Of a DNA stretch of 64,000 nt, positions 26,932 through 33,845 are shown piece by piece. The notes below the pieces were generated by a model. That model did not search any database and had not been told where the DNA came from. It saw nothing but the letters and a program-made list of their open reading frames with translations. The DNA lies in the NCBI GenBank assembly GCA_020635075.1, contig JACKAM010000003.1, forward strand, positions 186,001-250,000. Reading direction: 5' to 3'. Origin of the DNA: Pseudobdellovibrionaceae bacterium. Its GTDB lineage: Bacteria; Bdellovibrionota; Bdellovibrionia; Bdellovibrionales; UBA1609. Positions within the stretch are counted from its first letter, which is position 1. The number at the start of each line of letters is the position of its first letter. A program made the translations under genes and the position numbers.

Positions 26932-27259
26932 GTTTGAGAAATCCTCCAATCTCTCTGCCAATTTCTGAAGTCAATTCACTCAGCTCACCAAAGGAGCCCG
27001 TTGACAGTATTTTTGTGTCTTTTGACAACTGCACGAGTAATCGAATTTCGTCCAATGAATGAGAGGCCGTTTTAAGCTTTTGCACACGGGAATTGCCCTT
27101 GTAAACGCTGGCCTGTTTGACAGACAACAGTAAACTTACTGCCGATTCCTCAAGCCTTCTACCCACCGTTGGCCTCATTTGCTTCGGGTAGTTTTTCGTT
27201 CTGTGAAACAGTGATAAAGTGAGCTGATAGCAGTCACTAAATAGCTTAGTATTTTTCAC
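26882..27259 (-). CDS. avd: Avd-like DGR accessory protein (four-helix bundle)
   Basis: A 125-residue protein with a GTG start immediately after the stop of the HTH gene. The sequence is almost wholly helical with basic faces (LFHRTKNYPKQMRPTVGRRLEE, LLLSVKQASVYKGNSRVQKL, ASHSLDEIRLLVQLSKDTKIL). This fits bAvd and the related 23S-rRNA-intervening-sequence family. Avd forms a pentamer that binds RT and RNA and is needed for mutagenic cDNA synthesis. Adjacent and overlapping RT, as is usual. Confidence 0.85.
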   Translation of the reverse strand: MKNTKLFSDCYQLTLSLFHRTKNYPKQMRPTVGRRLEESAVSLLLSVKQASVYKGNSRVQKLKTASHSLDEIRLLVQLSKDTKILSTGSFGELSELTSEIGREIGGFLKHETGKLYKSNRTSGKL

Positions 27260-27934
27260 TTAAGATTTTTTCTCCATTTTTCTAATGAGTGCTGACAGAG
27301 CCGGTAGAACCTTTTGTTCCAGAAAGGCTACCTCCTTTTGATGAGCGCTTTTCCACTCCTCCCGACTAAAAACTATGGCCAACAAAGAGCCTATACTGGC
27401 TCTTGATTTCCGGTAAAAATCACACTTGGTTTGAAAATCAAATGAGTAGTACCCAGCACCAAGATTTCTAAGGGCTGCAAACTTAAGCTCAAGAAGTATT
27501 TCAGGCTCTGAACTGTGAGGCGTCCAAGTCGAAAAGGCTTCGACACACAGCTTGTAGCAGTTGAGCTTGAAAATTTGTTGTCCTGGGTTTTTGTTACTAT
27601 TTTCCGAAGAGTTTTTGTTCTTGTCTTCATCATCAGCCGCTTCGGTAACAACGAAAGGGCTAGGCTCTTTTTCGTTGGCTGGTTTTTCTTTATTAACCTC
27701 AAGCTTTGCCTTGGTCTCCTCTGAAGTTGTCTTTGGCACTGGTAATGGCTTGTTTTCGACTTTCGGTATGCGGTGGCGCCTACGAAAAGCTTCCACCGAA
27801 GCCGAGTCTACAAACCATTCCTTACCCACTTTAATCGCTTGAATATTTCTAGCTTTGATGTGATTTCTTACCTGGCGTTCAGTCAAACCAAGCCTCAAAG
27901 CCGCATTTTTGACATTGATCTCGACAGCATCCAA
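27260..27934 (-). CDS. Helix-turn-helix protein in the DGR operon
   Basis: I start it at the TTG at 27934 because GAGGGG lies 7 bases upstream; an ATG at 27985 has no ribosome site. The 224-residue product has an N-terminal excisionase/MerR-like helix-turn-helix (NAALRLGLTERQVRNHIKA then VGKEWFVDSASVEAFRRRH), a charged low-complexity linker (KEKPANEKEPSP, NKNSSENSNKN), and a helical C-terminal domain of about 100 residues (LKFAALRNLGAGYYSFDFQ). The stop abuts avd. Likely to regulate the DGR or help homing; neither role is established. Confidence 0.7.
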   Translation of the reverse strand: MDAVEINVKNAALRLGLTERQVRNHIKARNIQAIKVGKEWFVDSASVEAFRRRHRIPKVENKPLPVPKTTSEETKAKLEVNKEKPANEKEPSPFVVTEAADDEDKNKNSSENSNKNPGQQIFKLNCYKLCVEAFSTWTPHSSEPEILLELKFAALRNLGAGYYSFDFQTKCDFYRKSRASIGSLLAIVFSREEWKSAHQKEVAFLEQKVLPALSALIRKMEKKS

Positions 27935-28103
27935 TATAAATCCCCTCTTAAACCAAAAACTTCTACAAATTTTATTTATATACATTTGAAATTTTCTACC
28001 GAAGTTGTCAATTCATACATTAGAGAAAATGGAAATTGTAGGGAGTTAAAGGAAGAATATAGAAGAATATTCATTAAACTGACCGTAAAGTGGCTTTTGT
28101 CTA

Positions 28104-28233
28104 TACGGAAGTCAAGCTCCTCATGCGGAAATCTGAGGAAACTCACGGAAATGTTTTACGGAAATTACCGCAAATTTCTAGAGACAAAGGGGCCGTGCGG
28201 AAATATGCGGAAGTGAAATTTCCGCATATTTCC
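28104..28233 (-). repeat. Iteron-like CGGAAAT array with a 14-bp hairpin
   Basis: Repeated copies of (T/C)RCGGAAAT lie at 28104-28111, 28124-28132, 28144-28152, 28157-28165, 28196-28204 and 28206-28212, with variants at 28134 and 28166. The last two copies form one arm of a perfect 14-base inverted repeat (28199-28212 and 28220-28233, 7-base loop). The array is 170-300 bases upstream of the DGR HTH gene. It looks like a multi-site binding array, plausibly for that protein. Confidence 0.7.
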
Positions 28234-28267
28234 TCAATAGGCTACTTTGCGTCACAAAATACAATAG

Positions 28268-28316
28268 TTGCGCGCTTCGCGCGCAAGGAATTGGTTTTGC
28301 CCTTGAAGGGCAAAAC
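28268..28316. terminator. Tandem hairpins downstream of the DGR target gene
   Basis: TTGCGCGC-TTC-GCGCGCAA (28268-28286) and GTTTTGCCCT-TGA-AGGGCAAAAC (28294-28316) are perfect stems of 8 and 10 bases. They lie 90-140 bases beyond the target gene stop. No long T-tract follows on either strand, so intrinsic termination is uncertain. DGRs often carry a hairpin/cruciform just beyond VR that aids target recognition, though usually nearer than this. Confidence 0.5.
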
Positions 28317-28406
28317 TCCAAGAGCCAATGGTCCAATAATTCAAGGGCTAGCTGCCAGCCACTTTCTACGATACTTTGGAGTTACTCAATCATATTGCTT
28401 GGCGCA

Positions 28407-30191
28407 TCAAGGGTGAAACACGCAACGAAACCCGATGCTGCCGTACGAGCCCGACGGGCCGCCGGTCAGGGCCGACGAGAACACGCCCGAGTACGCGTTA
28501 AAGTACCAGTAGCCCCCACGGAAAACCGCACCGGCGTTGTGGTCATAAAGGTAACCCAAGCCACAATAATTGTTTGCGTTGGGGTTTGTACAAATGGCCG
28601 GAGTTAAATCAAGAGGGCCAAACAATGCTTGAGTGGCAGAATAGCTATCACTGATGCCATCGTTAGGAGTCGTATCTGTCCAGTCTGTCCAGTAATCCCA
28701 AGTAAATGACCCCGTATAAACGGTGGTGGTATTATTATCTTTAACCCACTCCCATACGTTTCCTGCCAGATCCCAGATCACTTCACCATTTGATAAATTG
28801 TGAGTACGTTTTTCTTGAAACTTGGATTCAGAACCGCTGTCCGCACAATCGGTTTGCACATACTCATTGCTAGCATCGCAACTTTGCGAAGGAGAGTTAT
28901 CTGCATGGCCGTGATTTAAAACTGTGTCTCCAAAAGAGTCCGCAGCCCAGTTATTGGTCGGGCCAGATTGTTGAGCTGCAATGTCTCGGGCTATTGTTTG
29001 CCACTCGTCGTTGGAGATAATATCGTATTTGTTACTCACGCCCTCTTGAGTGTTGAGGTACTGACAAGCCTCTAGAGCACCTTGCCCTGTCGAAGCTCCA
29101 TTTTCCCCCCTCTTAATGTAAGTCCAAGGGCGACCATTGATAACACTCACCGCTTTGAATTTGTGCTCATTAGTGCCATACTCGGTGTCATAATTGTGAG
29201 TTGCATTGTTGTCGGCATTCCCATCGGCTTCAATAGTCGCATTACTGAAGTCACCATCGCCATCGGTGTCAAATAGGAGTTTAGCTTCGTACTTCATCAC
29301 ACAAAAATCTGAAGTTGTATAAGTCCCATCGGCGGTTACTGGGATATAGCCTGTCGGGCAAGAAATACTGTTAGAAACCGTCACGGTCGCTGATGCACTG
29401 GAAACCAGGTTTTGATTGCTCGCTTCGTCGCTGGAGGTGCTGGCGGCCACTGTGATGCCCACAGTGCCATTGCCCGTGCAATTGGTGATTGTCACCGTTG
29501 GCGTCGCCGTTGTGCCATTATTCACTATAGGCGCATCACAGCTTGGGCCTGTGGCATTTACTGTAATACTTCCAGAAGTTAAATTAATTGTGTCAGCCCC
29601 CGAGTAAGTTACTGGAAAACTAAATGTGGCTGTAGAGTCTCCACTAGCCGGTGACGGTGAGCCGACACTCACCGTGGGTGCCGTGTTATCCACTGTCACC
29701 ACACCGCTAACCGCCCCGTCATCTGTATTGCCACTGTCATCTTCGCTGGAGCCTGGGTTAAGTAGAATCTTTGCCGTTCCATCCCCTGTACAACCAGACA
29801 AGGTTAGGGTTGGATTCATACTGGTGCCGTTGTTAATCGCCAAAGGAGAGCAAGTTACACCACCTGTATAACTCATTACTAAATAGCTATTTTGAAGATC
29901 CACGGAATTGGCATTTTCATAGCTCAACTGAAATTCAAAGTTTGTAGAAGAATTGCCCAGAGCCACAGAAGGAGTAATACTTTGAAAAGTCACCTTTGGA
30001 GCTGAAACACTCGGTGAGTCACCATTGCCCAATGTTCCGCGAATTTGATTATTGATTTTACAAGACGATAGGAAAAGTGAAAGCAGACAAATGCCTAGGA
30101 TAACTCCTAAGCGATTCGGAAAAAGCCATGATAATGTCGACATAAGTCCAGTGGACCCATGTTTGTTTTGGCCTCTTAAGCTCCCCTTCAA
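28407..30191 (-). CDS. DGR variable lipoprotein with C-lectin/FGE-like fold
   Basis: A 594-residue protein with a TTG start after GAGGAGGGGG. A 45-residue leader ends in the lipobox SLFLSSC. Residues about 65-275 hold two Ig-like repeats (VTFQSITPSVALGNSSTNF; PTVSVGSPSPASGDSTATF). Residues about 290-594 resemble the formylglycine-generating-enzyme/C-type-lectin fold used by DGR targets (DFCVMKYEAKL, VIWDLAGNVWEWV, GAVFRGGYWYF, GFRCVFHP). The VR encodes the last 40 residues or so. Predicted to be a surface ligand-binding protein whose tip residues are diversified. Confidence 0.92.
   Translation of the reverse strand: MKGSLRGQNKHGSTGLMSTLSWLFPNRLGVILGICLLSLFLSSCKINNQIRGTLGNGDSPSVSAPKVTFQSITPSVALGNSSTNFEFQLSYENANSVDLQNSYLVMSYTGGVTCSPLAINNGTSMNPTLTLSGCTGDGTAKILLNPGSSEDDSGNTDDGAVSGVVTVDNTAPTVSVGSPSPASGDSTATFSFPVTYSGADTINLTSGSITVNATGPSCDAPIVNNGTTATPTVTITNCTGNGTVGITVAASTSSDEASNQNLVSSASATVTVSNSISCPTGYIPVTADGTYTTSDFCVMKYEAKLLFDTDGDGDFSNATIEADGNADNNATHNYDTEYGTNEHKFKAVSVINGRPWTYIKRGENGASTGQGALEACQYLNTQEGVSNKYDIISNDEWQTIARDIAAQQSGPTNNWAADSFGDTVLNHGHADNSPSQSCDASNEYVQTDCADSGSESKFQEKRTHNLSNGEVIWDLAGNVWEWVKDNNTTTVYTGSFTWDYWTDWTDTTPNDGISDSYSATQALFGPLDLTPAICTNPNANNYCGLGYLYDHNAGAVFRGGYWYFNAYSGVFSSALTGGPSGSYGSIGFRCVFHP
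28416..28536 (-). repeat. DGR variable repeat (VR)
   Basis: The 121-base partner of TR, at the 3' end of the target gene. The 18 differences change 14 codons: I to F; N to Y (four times), F, A, T, G (three times) and S; T to A. All three base replacements of adenine (to G, T and C) occur. The constant last 21 bases on the coding strand (ATCGGGTTTCGTTGCGTGTTT) are the probable initiation-of-mutagenic-homing site. The last three codons of the gene lie beyond it. Confidence 0.97.
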
Positions 30192-30515
30192 TTCCCCCTC
30201 CTCTCTTTCACGTTCCTTGATCGGGAAAACATCGTTATTATTAAAATTCTACTAAAGATTGTGCGCTGCATGTTGTCCTATTGTGAGAATTAGCCTCTAA
30301 ACCAGTTTATTTGGATTTGGCGGCAAAAATTTTTTTGACCGTCTCATTGCAAACCACTATTCGACTCAAAACTCTCCAACCTTGAGCGCAGATTTCTATA
30401 TTTTTCACTTAAATATGGAAGTTTTTAGAAGTATTATGGAGTTTAAGGGAGCTTGAATGGGGCTAATTTTTGCTCACTGGCTGGCCCTTTATTTTAATAA
30501 TTATAGGAGGGCTTG
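30192..30515. promoter_or_regulatory. Divergent intergenic region between DGR target and 30516 gene
   Basis: A 324-base A/T-rich spacer containing both start regions. On the minus side the ribosome site GAGGAGGGGG precedes the DGR target TTG. On the plus side TTATAGGAGG precedes 30516. No sigma-54 promoter or TGYCG-N6-CGKCA dyad is convincing here, so these genes may not belong to that regulon. Confidence 0.4.
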
Positions 30516-30962
30516 ATGAGTTCGGCAAAGCAAACAAAGGAAAAATTAAAAGGGCTTCCCTTTAAATCAGCAAAAGAGATGAACACCGCCCAGCAAGAAA
30601 TTGCTCTGGATAACTGGAAAAGACTCACACGCTACACCGACTTTAATAGCCAAATCAATAAGCAAGAATTCAAGGAAGTCAAAGAGGAATTCGAGACTGG
30701 TTTTATGTGTGGCTACTCTCCAAACGGAAAAGTCAGTCCCGATGACTCAGGCGATGTTCAACTTCTGCGTGTCTTTAAAGCCAGCCGGGGGGTGCAAATA
30801 AAAATAGACGAAAAAAAGGCCACCGACCCGCAAATTGTTTCAAAACTGGCCTCAGACATGGCTCTCGCCTTTGGTACACTCTACTATGAAGTCAGTGGTT
30901 TAAAAGTAAACGATCCGAATGAGTCCAATAGTCCAAAACGTATGTCAGTTGTTGCCAAGTAA
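30516..30962 (+). CDS. ICE protein of unknown function
   Basis: ATG at 30516 after AGGAGG; 148 residues. Lysine/glutamate-rich, soluble, with a middle segment FKEVKEEFETGFMCGYSPNGKVSPDDSGDVQLLRVFKASRG and no signal peptide or known motif. It lies 33 bases before an XRE regulator gene and probably shares its transcript. Confidence 0.6.
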   Translation: MSSAKQTKEKLKGLPFKSAKEMNTAQQEIALDNWKRLTRYTDFNSQINKQEFKEVKEEFETGFMCGYSPNGKVSPDDSGDVQLLRVFKASRGVQIKIDEKKATDPQIVSKLASDMALAFGTLYYEVSGLKVNDPNESNSPKRMSVVAK

Positions 30963-30995
30963 ATCTTGAGTATCTCGTAACCCGAGGTAAAAGCT

Positions 30996-31253
30996 GTGAC
31001 CGTAAAGAAAAAACACATTGGTGAATTTTTTAAATCCAAACGCATCCAAAAGGGATTGACACAATCCCAGGTTGCTGAACTTCTTGGATATAGCTCCCCT
31101 CAAATAGTATCCAATTGGGAGCGACTGCTTTGTGACCCTCCTATCGAAAAACTTTCAAGCCTTGCTAAGATACTTGGTATTCCTAAAAAAGAATTAATAA
31201 AGATGATGACCGGAAGCTATCAAGAGGATTTAAAGCAGATTTTGAGCAAGTGA
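30996..31253 (+). CDS. XRE-family transcriptional regulator
   Basis: An 85-residue protein from a GTG start. It is nearly all one helix-turn-helix domain: IGEFFKSKRIQKGLTQSQVAELLGYSSPQIVSNWERLLCDPP. Small Cro/CI-type regulators on ICEs often hold transfer genes off. It lies just upstream of the sigma-54 regulator's control region and could act on it, but no operator for it is identified. Confidence 0.8.
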   Translation: MTVKKKHIGEFFKSKRIQKGLTQSQVAELLGYSSPQIVSNWERLLCDPPIEKLSSLAKILGIPKKELIKMMTGSYQEDLKQILSK

Positions 31254-31369
31254 CGAAAGCCCGGCATCTTGATTAAAACGACATTAACTAAGGTTTCTAC
31301 CCCTTTAAACCTTATAAGTTCTACAATCTGGTTGATATTGCTGGTGTCATTTTGCTCGATCACTTGAAG

Positions 31370-31387
31370 CTGACGAAAATCCGACAA
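31370..31387 (-). promoter_or_regulatory. Upstream activator site 1 (TGYCG-N6-CGKCA dyad)
   Basis: Read on the minus strand: TTGTCGGATTTTCGTCAG. One of four copies of the dyad TGYCG-N6-CGKCA found ahead of the two sigma-54 promoters of the ICE. It lies about 177 bases upstream of the promoter at 31563, a normal enhancer distance for an NtrC-type activator. Confidence 0.6.
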
Positions 31388-31448
31388 ATGCAGATTTTCT
31401 TAAGATCACCTAAAGTTTTTCATAGCTTAGGAGCTTTTAGAAAAAATT

Positions 31449-31466
31449 CTGTCGGGAACTCGGCAG
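31449..31466 (+). promoter_or_regulatory. Upstream activator site 2 (TGYCG-N6-CGKCA dyad)
   Basis: CTGTCGGGAACTCGGCAG. It shares the invariant TGYCG and CGKCA halves with the sites at 31370, 40063 and 40091, and lies about 98 bases upstream of the -24 element at 31564. Confidence 0.6.
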
Positions 31467-31562
31467 TATAGACCGCAAAATCAATCTCCAATACTGGATT
31501 AAATATAACCTATTTACCCTACAAAAAAGCCTAAGTACCCGGCATTTCTTGATTTCAACTTT

Positions 31563-31578
31563 TGGCACATGACCTGCA
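31563..31578 (+). promoter_or_regulatory. Sigma-54 promoter of the regulatory operon
   Basis: TGGCACATGACCTGCA has the obligatory GG (31564-31565) and GC (31576-31577) exactly 10 bases apart, and a perfect TGGCAC -24 box. Transcription would start near 31589, ahead of the TTG start at 31638. This makes the sigma-54 activator gene a likely target of its own product. Confidence 0.65.
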
Positions 31579-31637
31579 AAAGTAACGAGGGGCTACCCAA
31601 GAAACTGAACTTGAAAAAAATACAAAGGAGTTGGGGT

Positions 31638-32885
31638 TTGAAAGTCACAAAAGTTCTTGTCATTGACGATGATTCCGTTGCCTTTGCACCATTTAGAGCA
31701 GCAATTAAGACCATACCAAATACGGAGCTTATCACCGCCCAAACCTGTGAAGAGGGGTGGAAGTTTTTCTCTAACGACCCGTTTGGTTTCTCGATTGCCT
31801 TTGTCGACTACCAGTACAAACATTCAGAGGAAGGGGAAGTGGCCGAAGGCCACCTCACAGCCAAAAACATCCGGCTTAAAAACCCTTGCTTACCCGTTTA
31901 TGTCGTATCTGGCAACTACTCCACAGGCGCACTGAATGACTGGCAAAAAGAAAAACTTAAGTTTCTTTATAAACCTGTGACCGCCGAACAAGTAAAAGCC
32001 CTTATCCTGCATGCTATTGAGTCGACAGCGCCCGAAACAAGTGAAGGGACTGAGGCTGAAAATATGAACCTTTGGTTAACCGACACAAAACTGCGCAAGA
32101 TTCAAATGGATTTTGGTATCGCGGGGGTTTCTGATAACATCAAAACAGCAATCAAAAAAGCTTTAATTTGTGCAAGCGTTGAAGAGTCTGTATTCATTGA
32201 CGGGGAAACGGGCACAGGGAAAGAATTGATTGCAAAGGCCATCCATACTAGCTCAAAAAGATCGCGCGGGCCATTCGTTGCGATTAACTGTGCCGCCATT
32301 CCCGAAGCCCTTTTTGAAAGTGAAATCTTTGGTCACATAAGAGGAGCTTTTACGGGAGCCACTTCCGATCAGTTGGGCGCAGCAAGAACCGCCCACGGCG
32401 GCACCCTTTTTCTCGATGAAATTCACCATCTTCCCAAAAGCCAGCAAGCCAAACTTTTAAGATTCACTCAAGATAAAACCGTAAAGCCCGTTGGCCACTC
32501 ACGAGAATTTAAAGTGGACACAAGAATAATTTGTGCCGGTAGAACTACCAACGATTGCCTATTACCAGACCTATTTAATCGAGTCGCAGCACTTGAAATT
32601 GATTTAGCTCCGCTTAGGGAGAGACAAGAAGACATTATCCCAATAACAAAGTTTATTAAACGGGGAATTGAGAAATCCTTGGGGTTCAAAAAAGAGTTCC
32701 ACAAATCATGCCTTGAATTACTGCGTAAATATTCATGGAGAGGAAATGCTCGCGAACTACACCGAGTTCTCAAAAATATGTATCTAACTGTAGACTCTGA
32801 AATTGTACTCCCTAAGCATCTGCCGGTCTCAGTTCAAAAAACTGACGTATTCCCTTACATTGACGATGAATCCATGAATTGGAAC
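31638..32885 (+). pseudogene. Sigma-54-dependent response regulator, 5' part (disrupted by IS66)
   Basis: The TTG at 31638 follows AAAGGAG and starts a normal receiver domain; upstream in-frame codons overlap the promoter. Receiver at residues about 4-125 (VLVIDDDS, phospho-acceptor in IAFVDYQ, conserved Lys in LYKPV). AAA+ domain at about 165-385: Walker A GETGTGKE, sigma-54 contact loop GAFTGA, Walker B GGTLFLDEI. The reading frame then enters the IS66 end and stops at 32900. The Fis-type DNA-binding domain is separated from it and lies at 35409-35636. Confidence 0.9.
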
Positions 32886-32944
32886 GTAACCGCTGCGTAA
32901 CTCGCATTCTTGCGTGATTCGGAATCTGTGCCACACTCCTCGGC

Positions 32945-33418
32945 ATGGACAATCAAAAAAGAGTTTTAGAAGAAGAGATCCGATCAATTCTCAGGCAGTA
33001 CCAGGCAGAGGTCGGACACCGCAGGAAGCCGTGGCCCAATGCCCTTAAGACCCGGATTCTTGAACTTTCAAGACTGGGAGTCAGGCAAAGGCGCCTTGTG
33101 GAGATTACCGGAATCTCCTATCAGACAATTCTTAATTGGCGCAAGGATGCCGGTCTTTTTGTAGAGAAAAAGGCTCAGCCTGAGAAATTTCACCGCCTGC
33201 CTGTTCGGGTTGAGAAGCCTAGGGCCAAAAAAGGTGGTCCTCTAACCGTCATACCTCCAACCGTTAGAGGTATGACGGTTAGAGGTAAAACCGTTGGAGA
33301 TACAAGTGTTGGAAATCTGATCGTCATGACGACACCAGAGGGTTTTCGTCTGGAGTTTTCCAGTCTGGACCAGGCCGTTGAATTTATGCAAAAGATGAGG
33401 GGCATCAATGCTTTATGA
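32945..33418 (+). CDS. tnpA: IS66 TnpA-like accessory protein
   Basis: A 157-residue first ORF of the IS66 element. The N-terminal helix-turn-helix (WPNALKTRILELSRLGVRQRRLVEITGISYQTILNWRKDAG) resembles transposase DNA-binding domains. The middle is a basic linker with repeated TV(I/R)-type peptides, encoded by a 19-base inverted repeat. Overlaps tnpB by 11 bases. Confidence 0.8.
   Translation: MDNQKRVLEEEIRSILRQYQAEVGHRRKPWPNALKTRILELSRLGVRQRRLVEITGISYQTILNWRKDAGLFVEKKAQPEKFHRLPVRVEKPRAKKGGPLTVIPPTVRGMTVRGKTVGDTSVGNLIVMTTPEGFRLEFSSLDQAVEFMQKMRGINAL
33239..33285. repeat. 19-bp perfect inverted repeat inside IS66 tnpA
   Basis: CCTCTAACCGTCATACCTC (33239-33257) and its exact reverse complement (33267-33285) with a 9-base loop. 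The loop region repeats a further TAACGG-type element. In mRNA this forms a strong hairpin within the coding region. Confidence 0.75.
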
Positions 33419-33845
33419 CCGCAAAGGACTGCGTGTATTTGTTTATCGAGAAGAAATCGACATGAGATATGGCTTTGAAAGACTCCATAGCCTATGCGTA
33501 CAGGAGTTAAAGGCCCGAATGGATCAGGGTCATCTTTATGTATTTTTTGGCCGTAACCGCAGGAGGCTGAAAATCCTATGGTTTGATGGCACAGGTCTAT
33601 TGCTGGCCACCAAGCGCATGGAGAAGGGCTCATTTATGAGCCTCTCAGAGCTTCTGGGCCGCAGTGAGATCAGCCACAAGGAGTTGGAGTTGATCCTCCA
33701 CGGTAGCGTGATCAGAAGCCCGATGGTTGAGCGCAGTGGTGTGGGGATCGGAAAAAGTTTAATGACGCAAAGGGAGTCAGTTGCTTTGCCACAGGGGTTT
33801 ACACAGACTTCCTCTTATGGATCTGCGAACCCGCCAACTCCTTGA
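33408..33845 (+). CDS. tnpB: IS66 TnpB (Orf2-type) accessory protein
   Basis: A 145-residue protein. It begins MLYDRKGLRVFVYREEIDMRYGFERLHSLC and contains YVFFGRNRRRLKILWFDGTGLLLATKRMEKGSF, the hallmark of the IS66 Orf2 family. It overlaps both neighbours, suggesting translational coupling. Needed for IS66 transposition in studied members, with unknown biochemical role. Confidence 0.92.
   Translation: MLYDRKGLRVFVYREEIDMRYGFERLHSLCVQELKARMDQGHLYVFFGRNRRRLKILWFDGTGLLLATKRMEKGSFMSLSELLGRSEISHKELELILHGSVIRSPMVERSGVGIGKSLMTQRESVALPQGFTQTSSYGSANPPTP

Noticed and set aside
28104..28233. CGGAAAT repeats considered as a CRISPR array
   Set aside because: Units are only 8-9 bases, irregularly spaced, without constant 25-40 base repeats or cas genes.
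30220..30245. Possible sigma-54 promoter for the DGR target on the minus strand
   Set aside because: A GG-N10-GC pair exists but neither box resembles TGGCAC or TTGC.
30455..30470. Possible third sigma-54 promoter upstream of 30516
   Set aside because: GG-N10-GC spacing is present but the -24 box lacks TGGCAC and no TGYCG-N6-CGKCA dyad lies upstream.
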